Source: Agrypnia vestita
Lineage: Eukaryota; Arthropoda; Insecta; Trichoptera; Phryganeidae
DNA: 64,000 bases
Reading direction: 5' to 3'
Assembly: GCA_016648135.1 (NCBI GenBank)
Contig: JADDOH010023713.1
Location: 1-64,000 of the forward strand
Position 1 is the stretch's first letter. Each line of letters opens with the position of its first letter. Below, piece by piece: positions 45,481-57,204 of the stretch. Below the pieces are notes generated by a model that made no database searches, had not been told where the DNA came from, and saw only the letters and a list, made by a program, of their open reading frames with translations. A program made the translations under genes and the position numbers.

Positions 45481-45654
45481 CGGCGGGCTGGTCGGCCCTC
45501 CTGGAGTACTCCGCGCACTCCTGCTTGATGTCTGGATGCGATATGTCCACATCAGTGTAGAGCTCTTCATCGCCGCTCCCGGCTGCAGACCCTGGCTCGG
45601 GCTTCACGGCAGCAATATCTGGGGCGGCGCTGTCCATGCTGCTACTGTCTGCTG
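45481..45654 (-). CDS. N-terminal acidic/SUMO-motif exon (gene 2, proximal)
   Basis: On the minus strand: acceptor CTTTCTGACGCAG before 45654, ATG at 45637, donor GCCG|GTGAGT at 45481/45480. It has 157 coding bases ending in phase 1. Encoded features: AVKPEPGSAAGSGDEELY, TDVDISHPDIKQECAEYSR and RADQPAG. VKPE and IKQE resemble SUMO sites. It is the nearest same-strand N-terminal exon to the finger exon at 40650 (4830-bp intron), so it is the likely partner. It is very close to the exons at 24.9 and 57.2 kb. Confidence 0.85.
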
Positions 45655-45864
45655 CTGCGTCAGAAAGAATATTCTAGAATTCTGAAATCTCTTCATAAAA
45701 TAATGTCTGTTCTACTAGCCTATCGACAGTAATTAACAGCAGACGCGTATTTGTGAGAAGTGAAACGGCAACTTAACTTGTATATACCCGGAATATTAGT
45801 CAGGGAATCACTTGTTTACTCGAAAAATGCATTGCATATTTTGACATTTCATAGGCAATATATG

Positions 45865-45910
45865 AGGTTAGGTTAGGTTAGGTTATTAGGTTTGGTTTGG
45901 TTAGGTTTAT
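45865..45910 (+). repeat. Short TTAGG-type tract
   Basis: GGTTAGGTTAGGTTA followed by degenerate TTAGGTTTGG units, between the two N-terminal exons. It is an interstitial telomere-like motif, common in insect DNA. Confidence 0.7.
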
Positions 45911-46028
45911 TTAATTTAAATTACAATATTTAAGTTAGATTAAATTAACAGGACATTAAATTATATAGTGAAATACTTATTTTCGTTGTACTAACAACGG
46001 GACCATATTCTTGGATTATTCCATTTAC

Positions 46029-46195
46029 CGGCGGGCTCGTCGGCCTTCCTGGAGTACTCCTGCTTTATATCAGGATACGAGGTGTCGATGTAAGGCGCTT
46101 CGCCGCCTGCTCCTTCATCGCCGCTCTCCACTGGAGACCCTGGCTCGGCCTTGAAGGCCGAAATATTTGGAGCAGTACGGTCCATGCTTCTAGAG
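46029..46195 (-). CDS. Second N-terminal exon of the family (orphan or alternative first coding exon)
   Basis: On the minus strand: acceptor CTCGCTGACAG before 46195, ATG at 46185, donor GCCG|GTAAAT at 46029/46028. It again has exactly 157 coding bases in phase 1. It is more diverged: AFKAEPGSPVESGDEG, then PYIDTSYPDIKQEYSR and KADEPAG. It keeps both K-x-E motifs and the total length although an insertion and a deletion have reshaped the acidic part. No separate finger exon follows before 45481, so it may be an alternative start for gene 2 or the relic of a tandem duplicate. Confidence 0.75.
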
Positions 46196-46199
46196 CTGT

Positions 46200-48422
46200 C
46201 AGCGAGCAAGAGGGGTTATTCGCGGTTAACCTCGAAATGCTGTTGTCCATAGAAATCGGGTTGACCGTAGACGAATTATATTTTATAATGTAGGCTAGTC
46301 CTACTTGTAGACAAAAAGTTCTCGTATTATTACTCCCTTTTAACTCGTAGCGTCTGCTTGCTTGACGAAAAAAGAAAATACCTTGGATCGATTTTTAACC
46401 CTTTTCCCGTGATCCGATCGAGCTGAAACTTTGCAAGCAGACTCGTGGCGATGATCAAAGAGACCTGTGTATCGATTTTTGTTACAAAAAATTAATAATT
46501 ATAGTATAATTATGGATTTTTAGAAATTTTTCATGTTTTTTTCATACAACTTACTAAGTTGTATGGAGATTCCGACGCATATGGTAGACACTAAACCTGA
46601 TTATAGTATAATTTTGGATTTTTGGAATTTTTTTATTACTCCCTTTCGTAGCGTCGCCCGACCAAAGCCGAACGCGTAGTTTAAGCGCCAAACCAGTTTC
46701 CACTAGTAAATGAGAAAGGGAGTATAATTATAACTTGGTTTTTATAGGTTAGTTTTTTTTAAATATTTCATTCAATTTAATATGCCAGTTTTACAGCTCA
46801 GAAGTCGATGAGTGAAACGAGCAACGGATCTGTTCCAGCGATCCCTCAAAAATGACGCAGACAATGGTCGAGAAAGTTGAGCTTTTTAAAAACATCGCCG
46901 AATGTTTTAAAAAATTTTTACAAACATTTTTTTAGAATAACTAAACAATATTTTCGAAAGTTTCCGCCATAAACTTAGGTACTATTGTCAACGATAGACT
47001 GTACGTACCTTTTGGAAGCACGAGGCATGCCCAGAGTCCCACACATGGCTGCCGCGAGACGAGAATAATTCAATTTCTCTCCGCGATACAATGTATATAA
47101 TTGTGTAAAGTGTATAATTGTGTTGTGGCCCGAGACACATACACACAGACACCCGTGTAATGGGTTACCACAGATGCTGACATCGAGACGGCAGGCCGTC
47201 GCCCTCGATACAGAGGTTGAGGCAAAATTGCTGAGCAAGGCAAACAGGCGACGATGTAAGCCTGACCAATGACCGAGTACAAAGGCGACGTATGGCAGGG
47301 GGCATGAAGAGCGGATAAACTCACATTGCTGACCAGACTAAATATTGCACACACGAGCGGCCGAGTAAGACGAAGGCATAATACGCCGAGTCCTTTGTCC
47401 GCAACAACTATAAAAATGGTAGGCTCCAGAGCAGACTATCTCACTTCCCCAGTGGACGGCTCGTATAGCGGAAGCCCTTGCCCTTCGAACGTCACGCTTG
47501 CACTTGTAACCTTTGTACCTACTGTATTCTTTATAACTTTTACTTTTGAAATTCAATAAATTCTGTAAAACCATCGTGACTTTACATCATCAACACCACA
47601 TCAACTCATCCATAACCGGAGGGCTCATCCACCTCCACAATTGTACTATAGGGCCGTCGACATTGAAAGCGTGCAGATTCCGAGACGCGTGACCAAGCAG
47701 TTACTATCGATAAAAAAATAAAACGGGTAAATCAATTAAGAAGGTAGACATGCCAACCGTTAAAATGAACGCCGATCACGGTTAATAATGTAACGTAGAT
47801 GGCAGGTGTCTGCATCTATTCAATTATAGTCGATCACACGGATAGATGGCACTAGGGAATATTTATTATAGGTGATGAGTGCTAGAAATACGGCAAAGTG
47901 GTAATTAATAATATTAGTGTATATCACCTGATTTCTTTCCTCTGTCTGTAATGATACAATTTATTTTGACCACAATCAAGAAAGCTTTTTATAACTGAGG
48001 TTCACGAGATATTATCAACGTATTCTAATAAGTTTAAATATTTTGTAGGTTTTGAATGAATAGTTATTTTATACATGAAGTGGGTGGCTAGCGCACCCGC
48101 TGAAAATGATTTTTGACACTGTAAAATTTTTTCGTATAGTAATGTGTATCGGTAATATTTCATCCAGATTGGTATAGTCAATAAAATACTCAGTATTTCT
48201 GTAGGAATAATGTGAAATGCATTGAATAATTTATTATGTTAGCTATCATCGGCACAAAAAAAATTGCGAGTAAATCGGGAAAGATGTATGGCGTCTTTTT
48301 TATAACTTGAATTCATTCGAACCACCATTTCTACGGGCATTTAATTTTACGATGCATTAGTTTACACCTACTTACGGTATTCAAAGAATTTGAATAGTTT
48401 GTGATTTAAATTTTGAATTATA
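46200..48422. other. Unassigned region, no gene supported
   Basis: Frames at 46975-47574 lack motifs. A TATAAAAATGG and an AATAAA around 47410-47560 could belong to a solo LTR or promoter, but no LTR pair was found. Two similar GATTATAGTATAAT-type passages near 46500 and 46600 suggest a small local duplication. Confidence 0.35.
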
Positions 48423-49080
48423 TCTATAACTATAAAACTCAATGTCTGTCTGTCTGTTCTCTATACAAATCCACACCGTTCGTCCGATTTGAATCAAATT
48501 GTGCATACTTATGCTTTGGGACCCGGCGGGTAACACAGGTAACATTTCTCCGCTATTCTCATACCCCTTCCCCTCCCCCTGACATATTTTCGATGCAAAT
48601 CTGTATCGTTTGACCGATCGAACTCAAAATTTGGAAAATTATTCTTTAGGACTCGGCGAGTAACATAGGCGATATTTCCCCCATATTCTCATACCCCTTC
48701 CCCTCGCCCTGACATATTTTTGATGCAAATCTGTACCGTTTGACCGATCGGACTCAAAATTTGGAAACTTATTCTTAGGACTCGGCGGGTAACAAAAGTG
48801 ACATTTCCTCCCTCTCCTTTTACCTTTTACTCTCCCCCTGATATATTTTAGATGTAAATTTGTACCGTTCGACCAATCGGACTCAAATTTTGGAAACTTA
48901 TTCTTTAGGACCCGATGGGTAACATAGGTGACATTTCTCCCCTATTATTTTACCCTTTCCCCTCCCCCTGTTATATTTTCGATGCAAATCTATACCGTTC
49001 GAATCGAACCATTGTATACCCTCACAAATTTATTTTAAACTTAATCCTTAACCCGTGAAACGCCGGGTATGAACAGCTAG
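48423..49080 (+). mobile_element. Helitron-like non-autonomous element (short copy)
   Basis: Same ends as the 33873 copy: TCTATAACTATAAAACTCAA ... CCCGTGAAACGCCGGGTATG ... CAGCTAG, inserted between A (48422) and T (49081). It has about four ~129-bp units with TGTACCGTTTGACCGATCGG. The terminal hairpin has one changed base in its loop. No coding. Confidence 0.85.
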
Positions 49081-50756
49081 TCTTTTATATAATTTTAATA
49101 AGTTTGAATCCATTTTTTTATGCAGTAGAAAACAAGTTATAGAGTAAGTGCTTCCAGTGAGTTTCAACCATAAATCTATTCGATGTTTGTATTTTGAATC
49201 ACTCTGAACTGTGGCTTATACATCCGCAATGAGGATAAGATTAAAATCTCTTATAAATAAGAAATTACAAATATGTATACATGACACTTTAAGGATATAC
49301 CTATATGAATAATAATAGTATTAATCCCATGAAAATAAGTTTTAATGTTAATTGGCTCACTAAGAAACGTAGCTCTGTCTGTATAATTTAAGTCATTTTG
49401 TAGTGTCCTTATGTCACAGATTGGTAGTTATGTTTGATCCAAATAAGAAATATGATGGTTTGTTTAATTTAATTTGAAAATAAAAAGATCCGTATCATGT
49501 ACCTGGTGTCATTGTTTAACATTGCCTTACCGAACAGGGGTACTTACATCCCCCAGATATCGCTTTAAACTCGTTAACTCAATAATTATGCAAACGATTT
49601 CTTTCTTATTTTTTTAATCTTAACGGAAATTGTGATGAACATTTTACCATTTTTTGTTTTCAAAATTTCTAAGCGAACCTATGATATTTAAAAATATTGT
49701 TTTCGGTCCACTGATTTTCGCGCGGTACACACATTTGCGCTAATTCATACCATATCACGTGTTATATCTTTATATTATTATGATTATTATTTGTTTCACT
49801 CTAATGCATTGCGTAGCCCCATACACAGATGAAGAAAATAAAATTTAGGGCAAGTTTTGTAAATAAAATTGATGATAATATTTCAACATGAATTTTTAGT
49901 AATTTTAGTAATTTTAATGAATCCATGCCTGCCCCCTTTCTATACACGAGTTTCCTGGGGATAGTGACAACATGTGAGTCCTCATTTTAGATGTTTTGTT
50001 GTAACTAATGTAAAATTATAAATCATGTTAAAAAATTAAAATAAAAACTATTTTATCGTGTTTTACGTTCTCTTATGCCCCATGTTTTTTTTAATTATAT
50101 TTGTATTTACTGTTTCTATGTTAATTACGTTTCTATGTAATTACTGTTTCTGTTTGTATATATAAATTTAAAAAAAACAGCACCCATTTTTTTACATATA
50201 CTTTCGGTAATCCCACGCTAATATATTTTCGGTTTTAACGGACGCCCCCCGTTAAGAATAAGATTTAAAAAAATCTGATTCAGGGTATTTTATTGAAAAA
50301 GCGTAAGGCCAGTGTTTTCATTTTGTTTTACGACCATTGTAATTTTGGATGGGACCTTTGCAGTAGAAGTTGCATCCTGTGTTTTTACGTCTGCATATAC
50401 GATGGCCATTCAACACCCAACATTTGGCCAGTAATGGCAAATAAGCCGTTTCAAATTAAAAAAGGTTCACTGGTATTCAATGTCGGACCTCCACGGTGAA
50501 TGGGTGTTGTTAAAAAAAATATATGTTTATTTGATTTCGAAGCGATATTTTATTTGCAATCTAAAGTTTTGTCTAAAATATAAGCATAAACTGAATATTT
50601 TCAGCATGTCTTTGGGCATGTTACACTGGGCATATTACTCCGGTTATTGAGATTTGTGGCAAGTAAATCGTTAATTAACCACAATTCGCGCGCTCATACG
50701 ACCGCCGCGGGCGCCCACACGTCTCCACGTATTGTGGCGAACTCATGTTCGCCTAT
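49081..50756. other. Unassigned AT-rich region, no gene supported
   Basis: The 50293-50499 frame is rich in Cys and aromatic residues but matches no domain and has no exon context. A GC-rich patch at 50690-50740 precedes a TATATAAAG. Confidence 0.35.
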
Positions 50757-51500
50757 ATAAAGAACCTATCAATAGAAAAATCACAAACAAGGTGGCTTGG
50801 ACATGTCTTTCTTTAACCAGACATTTTCATCTTTAATCCAGTTAACAAGATTCATTTTTTCTTTTTTAAATCCGTTCATGTAACGTCATATGCTAGATAT
50901 CTACCGTGGTTTATGTCTGCCGACAGTGGTTTTTCCGGACTGGCGAGTCCTTTGTTCGTTGTGTACAACTTTATTTTCATTTTTCTCTCGGGGGAGTGCC
51001 TATTTTAACTGTCTCTACGGTATTTCTTCACATAAATTTATATCATTATATCATATCTCGTTCTATTGTTTAGTATTGTATGGTTTGCTTTTCATGACAG
51101 TAAAGCGGTTTTGTATGGACGCCTCCCCGCACCGCTTGCATTCATGTGAGTTTAAGAAGCGCGGGGAGGCGTCATTAGCGTAACGAAATGCCAAATTGTG
51201 TGGCGAAAGTGAAGCGCCGATATAGGAGCTATAGCTGGAGGGATGTGTGGAGGGCACCTCTTCACTGGCTTGGACATGTGCTATGAACGCCAGAGGAAAG
51301 AATACCAAGACGAACCCTCTTGGCAACCCAAAGAAAGACGATCGGTGGGTCGTTCCAGATTAAGCTGGGAGAAACAGCAAAAAATGTTTTTGAAAACAGA
51401 ATGGGTCTAGACTGTTTAACCAAAGCGAAAGCAGCGCAAGACAAGCGAATATGGAAGCACTTTGTCGAGTCTTTGGGCCCCCGATCTAACTAGGGCAAGG
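50757..51500 (+). pseudogene. LINE 3' remnants
   Basis: Two fragments carry the LINE C-terminal signature: IEKSQTRWLGHV (50772-50811), and APLHWLGHVL, TPEERIPRRTL, then KAKAAQDKRIWKHFVESLG (51255-51490) ending in an ATGATGATGATG run. This resembles RTE/L2-type ORF ends with short-repeat tails. They are old and inactive. Whether they are one or two insertions is unclear. Confidence 0.65.
51118..51173. repeat. GC-rich 13-bp-arm hairpin
   Basis: GACGCCTCCCCGC (51118-51130) and its exact complement GCGGGGAGGCGTC (51161-51173) flank a 30-base loop, in AT-rich DNA between two LINE remnants. It could be a tiny foldback element. No role is assigned. Confidence 0.7.
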
Positions 51501-51599
51501 GGATGAAGATGATGATGACGTTGAAAATGAATATTATTGAAAACGAGTATGATGATCAAGAGTACTGATATTATTATAGCAGGAATCAGTTTGCTTCAC

Positions 51600-52815
51600 A
51601 CATTTACAAATTTTTTCACCGAAGGAGTTCATATACTAAATTAGAGTAAATGTTTTCACCGTACTTATAATCGCACAAATAATTAGTCTGTGAACAGGAA
51701 AAAAGTTTTTCAGATTTGTGTGTGGGCATATGTTTTTTTAATGTTTGACTTATCATTGCAGGAATGATTACACTGTGAACATGAAAATGGTTTTTCTCAT
51801 CTTCATGATTTACTGTTACAAGAATTATTATTTCAGTTTCATTATATTATGCGAAAGATTGTGAATTTTCAAACTAGATTATCGATTGCGTGAATAATTG
51901 CACTGCGAACATGAAAACGGATTTAATGCATTGTTCGTAAGATTATGACGTTTCAAATGATATTTCTGATTGCATGAATAATTGCACTGTGAACATGAAA
52001 ACAGCTTCTTTGCATTATGCGTAAGATAATGACGTTTTAAATGAGATTTTTGATTGCATGAATAATTGCACTGAGAACATGAAAACAGTTTTTCTCCAGT
52101 GTGCTTGGGTACGTGTACTATTAAGTTTGTTTTCTGATTACATGAATAGTTGCATTGTTAACATGAAAACAGCTTCTTTGCATTATGCGTAAGATTATGA
52201 CGTTTCAAATTACATTTTTCATTACATGAATAATTGCACTGGGAATATAAAAACAGTTTTTCTCTAGTGTGCTTGAGTCCATGTACTATTAAGTTTGACT
52301 TTTGATTGCTTGAATAATTGCACAGTGAACATGAAAACAGCTTCTCTGCAGTATGCGTAAGATTATGACGTTTCAAATTAGATTTTTCATTGCATGAATA
52401 ATTGCACTGTGAACATGAAAACAGTTTTTCTCCGGTGTGTTTGAGTACGTGCACTATTAAGCTTGACTTTCCATTGCATGAATAATTACACCTGAACATA
52501 AAAACCGTTTCTCTGCATTATGTATAAGATAATGACGTTTCAAAGTAGATTTCTGATGAAATGAATAATTGCACTGTGAACATGAAAACATTTTCTTCCC
52601 AGTATGTGCAAGACCGTGAATTCTTAAGGAAGTTTTCTTCTTTCTCGTGTACGGGCACAAGGAACATGAAAACACTTTTTCACCAGCAGGAGAAATCATG
52701 CACCAGCTTGAGAATATTTTATCTTTGGAAACGGTCTCCAATGCCGGCTGCTTTCCGAGGGCACGCGAAGACACATTTGGATTTTCCGAAAAAGAATCTT
52801 GCATCCTCAAGTGAA
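51600..52815 (-). pseudogene. C2H2 zinc-finger array exon of gene 3, broken
   Basis: The acceptor ATTCTTTTGCAG precedes 52815 on the minus strand. The frame is phase 1 with HLRMQDSFSENPN...ALGKQPALE, homologous to LRIQDF...APGKQPE of gene 1. At least ten fingers follow in the FSCSQCNYSCNQKSHLKRH style. Disabling changes include a frameshift near 52490 (FLCSG), a nonsense codon inside a finger at about 52158, lost zinc ligands (YSQC, HNLTN) and further stops towards 51800. The order and phase fit an N-terminal exon at 57205 (4389-bp intron). It was once a working paralogue of gene 1 and is now most likely dead, unless an assembly error is involved. Confidence 0.88.
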
Positions 52816-53099
52816 CTGCAAAAGAATTTTTTTGTGAATAAAATGTTTTGAATTGTATTTAAGCCAGCTCTGTCAGTTTATTTCAAAATTAACACATATA
52901 GTGGTTATCCGCTCACATACAATATCAATCTGCATTTGGAGATTTCGAAAAAGGAATGAAAAATCCGTAGGTACATTGGGCTCTCGATTATTTATTTATT
53001 TATTTTATTTTTGGGGAAAATTAACAGCAAAACTACAATCTTAACAAGTATGAAATAATGGTTGTTAAAATTATGCCAATTACAAATTTTCCACTGAAT

Positions 53100-53480
53100 A
53101 TAGTAATTTACTTTAACAGCGAGTGGAGAGGGTGGAGGGGAATGTGGGACGGGAGTAGAGGGGAAGATATAATGTACGAATTAGTTTGGGTGCGGTTGTG
53201 TAGATATTGTTTGTTTTATGTTTCTTATTGTTGAGTTGAAAATATCAATGTGGTGATAGTTTGTGTTAAATGAATTTGTGGATCTGTACATAAAGGAGTT
53301 TTGTTTTGAGTTGGTCTTACTTTTGAGGGGAGATGAAAAGTAGGTGAATATCTGTTATTGCGAGTTAGGATGTGGTAAGATATTCGTTGAAGAAGTTCCG
53401 GACTATCAACTAGATTGTGTGTTATTTTGAATACCATCACCGCGCCAGCTATGTTTCTTCGACGAGTTAGGGTCTGCATG
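53100..53480 (-). pseudogene. LINE reverse-transcriptase C-terminal remnant
   Basis: The minus strand encodes RRRNIAGAVMVFKITHNLVD, SPELLQRISYHILTRNN and FHLPSKVRPTQNKTPLC. This is the C-terminal RR..AG..VFKI...D.P.LL..I region typical of Jockey/CR1 LINEs. It is truncated at both ends and sits in the intron of gene 3. Confidence 0.75.
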
Positions 53481-53706
53481 TTAAAAAACTTCGCAGAGTC
53501 TTCATCATTATCGGAGGTGGCAGAGAAAAAGTGACCCGGATAAGTTCGTGTGAAGCGTTTATAAACTATTCAAGTGAAACCTCTATGCCCCAGAGAATCG
53601 CAAATCCGCATGTTGGTGACGTCCTATTTGCCTTCAGGCGCCCAAAGAATGACCTCAAAACATACCAGCGAACAGAGCCATCTGACAAGCAACACAAAAC
53701 TACTAA

Positions 53707-55265
53707 TTAACCCGATCAGTGCCACTGCCGCGTAAACGCGCGAAATTTTGCATGTCCCGTCAGGCCAGTGACGCGTTACCGCGCGGGAATTTTTAGATGT
53801 AAATGCGCACAATAACAAACGATTTTTAACACGTCACCAATTTTAGATCGTACTGGCATCTATAGACAACGATCCTAACCAGTTACCATATTTTTAAAAC
53901 CACCAAATCTCGTAAAATTAGCGATTTATTAAAGTGTTTCATCTGACAGTTCTCAGAGTTCGCTAGGGTCACCGCTTGCAAAGTTTTTTGGCTGAGAAAC
54001 GGGAAATCCTGCAATACTTCAATTTAAAACTGCGCGTTTGGCTTGATTTTGTTCCCAATTATTGACAATATTCGTCGTTTTTTTCGCCATTTTCGTATTT
54101 TTAATGCATTTTGAGTGAATATAACAATCTTGTGCGCCTATAAAATTATTTTTTTATCTTTATTTTAGCGAGATTCAACTAAATTTTTTGTTTCTCTGTT
54201 TTTCAGTACTTCAGTTTGATTTTGTTCACGATTATTTAAAATATCAGTGGGTTTATTTCGCCGTATTCCTGTATATAGTGTAATGTGAGTGAGTATATAT
54301 ATATATATATATATCTATCTAGTGTGTCTATGAAATTATTTTTTCTTTGTACACGTTGTGTTCAAATTATCGTGTTATTTTTTCTCTGTGTACACGTGTT
54401 CAAATTATTGTGTTAATTTTTTGTTATAATACATGCGGCAACGGACTTATTTATTTATTGCAAACGCCGTGCGCGTGTGTGTATACGGAACGGCAACTCG
54501 TAGCACAAGACGCGTCGGCTCGCAGCGAGCAGGTACAAACCTCGCTAGCATCGAGTCACGCGACGCGGCGCCCGCGCGCTCTATATATACCACATTTTTA
54601 TCTTTTTTCGCGATATTCGCGTGAATTTTTTGTTTCTCTGTTTTTTTATAAAACATTTTTTATATTTATTTTCGTGACATTACAATGGCTGACATATGAT
54701 AATGATGAGATTGTTGGACAAACCGCCGAATCTGATGAGAGTGATGTGGAATTCGAATTGCGAGAGTTTTTTGAGCCAGATGAAAATGAAAATAATGTGC
54801 CTGACGAAATAGAAATTATTGCCTCTACTAGTAACGTCGATAGTACCTAGACCACTATTTCATTGGGATAGCGATCCTTTCGTGCCTCAAAGGATAATTT
54901 TGATTCATGTTTTGATTCATTCAATGCTATGAGTTGAACCGTATTTTGAAATATACCACACGCAGGAAGACTTCACTACATATTAGTAAGATATTAAAGG
55001 TGTAACATTAAAAAACAGGTTAAAATAAACAAAAAAAAGTGAAATTGTGACAACCCTGTTGTATATTTTGCGGAATGAATTTATTTTGCTTTTGCTTCAA
55101 AAAACTCAGTCATAAATTCGGAAAACATAATTCTTTGGTAAGTTCTTACACTTTTTCATCATATTATGTTTATCTTTATTGTTTTTTATTTACTTAATTT
55201 TACGGAAAAATGTCTGGCCTATAGGTGTCCCTCATAGTAAATATGGCTGGCAGTTAAAAGGTTAA
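53707..55265 (+). mobile_element. piggyBac-like element, internally deleted
   Basis: TTAA at 53707-53710 and 55262-55265 flank a 1551-bp insert. The ends CCCGATCAGTGCCACTGCC and the complement of the right end, CCTTTTAACTGCCAGCC, form an imperfect inverted repeat. It has an internal GC-rich promoter-like stretch with CTATATATACC (54575-54592) and a start of an acidic transposase N-terminus. The catalytic domain is missing. TTAA target and CCY...GG ends are the hallmark of piggyBac. It lies in the intron of gene 3. Confidence 0.8.
54684..54905 (+). pseudogene. piggyBac transposase N-terminal fragment
   Basis: ATGGCTGAC at 54684 is followed after a frame change by YDNDEIVGQTAESDESDVEF and ELREFFEPDENENNVPDEIE, a very acidic stretch like the N-terminus of piggyBac transposases. 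A stop at 54848 and a following WDSDPFVPQR-like segment in another reading show continued decay. The DDD catalytic core and the cysteine-rich C-terminus are absent. Confidence 0.6.
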
Positions 55266-55371
55266 GAGGACAAAACTCGGCAGTAAGCCGCGATGCAAAA
55301 CTAAATAAAGAACTTGGCGTGGTGCATCCGCCCGCTCGCATTATGAATATCTCATTAATTATTTACAACTA

Positions 55372-55516
55372 TTAAACTTGTCTGTGAGACGTACTGTGAC
55401 AGACCTAATATTTCTTTATAGGATCATAAACAGCGTGATTGATTGCCCCCAGATTGTTAGTCTAATCGACTTATATGCCCCATTGAGGTCATCAAGACAC
55501 AGTGCATTATTCTAGT
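55372..55516 (+). pseudogene. LINE reverse-transcriptase C-terminal remnant
   Basis: A single 45-codon stretch reads LSVRRTVTDLIFLYRIINSV, IDCPQIVSLIDLYAPLRSSR, then stop. This is the same LINE C-terminal module as elsewhere in the window (RR..DL.FLYKI.N..IDCP). It is short and inactive. Confidence 0.75.
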
Positions 55517-57204
55517 GAAAATGTCAGAACTAATGCATTAGCAAACTCTAATTCCCAGATTACACTCAATAGGGAATGAACATGCAGAGGCGGCTGACAT
55601 TTTTGCTGATAATATAACTGTGTTTAGGACAAAGCTGATACAATTCTTTACATCTCAACGAAATGGATTATAAATTTTTCTGTATTATGATTTTACCTTT
55701 TAACTATTATTTATTTTCCAAAAAAATGTTTTGTATGAAAATCCTATACCTGACCTAACATAACTTAATGACATAGTTATCACTACCACAGGGATTAAGT
55801 TACACAACATCAAAGAGTTAAGGTTGTTATTACGGTAGTTATACGTATTTAACTGTAAACAGTTGCGGATATTTTATATTTTTTCCGAGAAACGATTTTC
55901 GACCTTTCGTTGAATGCTTATTCAACGTCATCAGGAGGACACCTTTACCCGCGGAGTTAGAGGGCGGATTGATTACAGCTTTCGAGGCCGCAAATTATAT
56001 GCACTGAATGTTTATTTGTATTGTAAGTAGATTATAAGTACTGGTTTTAAGTCTTTCGGTCTCAGATAAATAATCCATTTAAGGTGAACAACATGTCAAT
56101 GTCGTATATAAATAATTCTGTAATGATTATGTATTAAGGTAATATAAATAAAAAAATTTAATCGTCTACATAGTGTGGAAAAAACGAAGTGCATACGAAC
56201 AGTGCAGATAATACGAACAATAAATTTGCTGAATTTAGGCCTACAAGATGTGCCTCGTATCGGGTCCATCACAAAATGACTCAGGCGAGGAGGCGGGGCC
56301 AGATAAGAGGTTGTCGCCAATCAATGGCTACCCTTCTGGGCGCCGAGGTGACGCCGATTGACCGATCCCGAGAAGGAAGGTCGGACCAAGGAAACCGGCA
56401 GAGATCCGCCCTGACGGTCGAAGATAAAAGGCGGGATGCTGTGCCGGAACAGGCAGTGATCGAGAGGTCTCTAGGATTAAGGTAGATATAAAATTAGATG
56501 ATAGATTAACGATAAAGCATTTGTGCCATTTGTATCATAGAAATAAATTGTAAATTGTAAAATATCATAAAATAATGTGTAAATATGTATAAATAGATTC
56601 GTTTCGTTCCAATTCCCGCCACCTTTATTCAGTGACCATCTCCGAGTAATTTGTAAATTTGATAACACCACAGAGCGGCAAGCTAGCCGGATATCTGCCC
56701 TCTGAGAGGTGGACATTCAGAACCCACCCAGGTGTATATCACTAACCACAATACTTATTTTTAAAAAAGTATTGATTTTCTTACAAAACACTTATTTTGA
56801 AAAAAATAGTAGGTAAATCGTCTATGCTTCCAATATAGATCAATTCTTTTATCGTTGAATTAAATATCACATTGTCTCTGGTTTGCGTTTCGTATGCATA
56901 AAATGGCTGATCTGTCAAACATATTAAGGGAATAATTGCGATTTTCAAATTGAAATTACTCGTTTATTACTTGCGAGTGGAGATATTTCATGTGATTTTT
57001 GAGATAAAGACATTCAACTATACGGATAATCTGTACATTATGTTAATATTAGAAATAGCTCTCAGTATCGTATTCTGCACTTTACCCAATATCTCTGAAC
57101 GCGTTCACGTATTCTATATATCTATCCATCTTCCTATGACGATCACAACAAAAGCGGGATCTACTTCACGGATTGACAATCCAAGGGATTGATAAACTAC
57201 TCAC
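55517..57204. other. Intron/spacer, possible solo-LTR-like block, no gene
   Basis: A GC-richer segment at 56270-56470 followed by AT-rich sequence with AATAAA and then CGCCACCTTTATTCAGTG (56615-56640) looks like LTR or promoter-type DNA. No LTR partner or TG...CA pair could be fixed. Frames here carry no motif. Confidence 0.3.

Noticed and set aside
56260..56720. Solo LTR of a Gypsy-type element
   Set aside because: Composition and AATAAA are suggestive, but no TG...CA boundary, partner LTR or target duplication could be identified.
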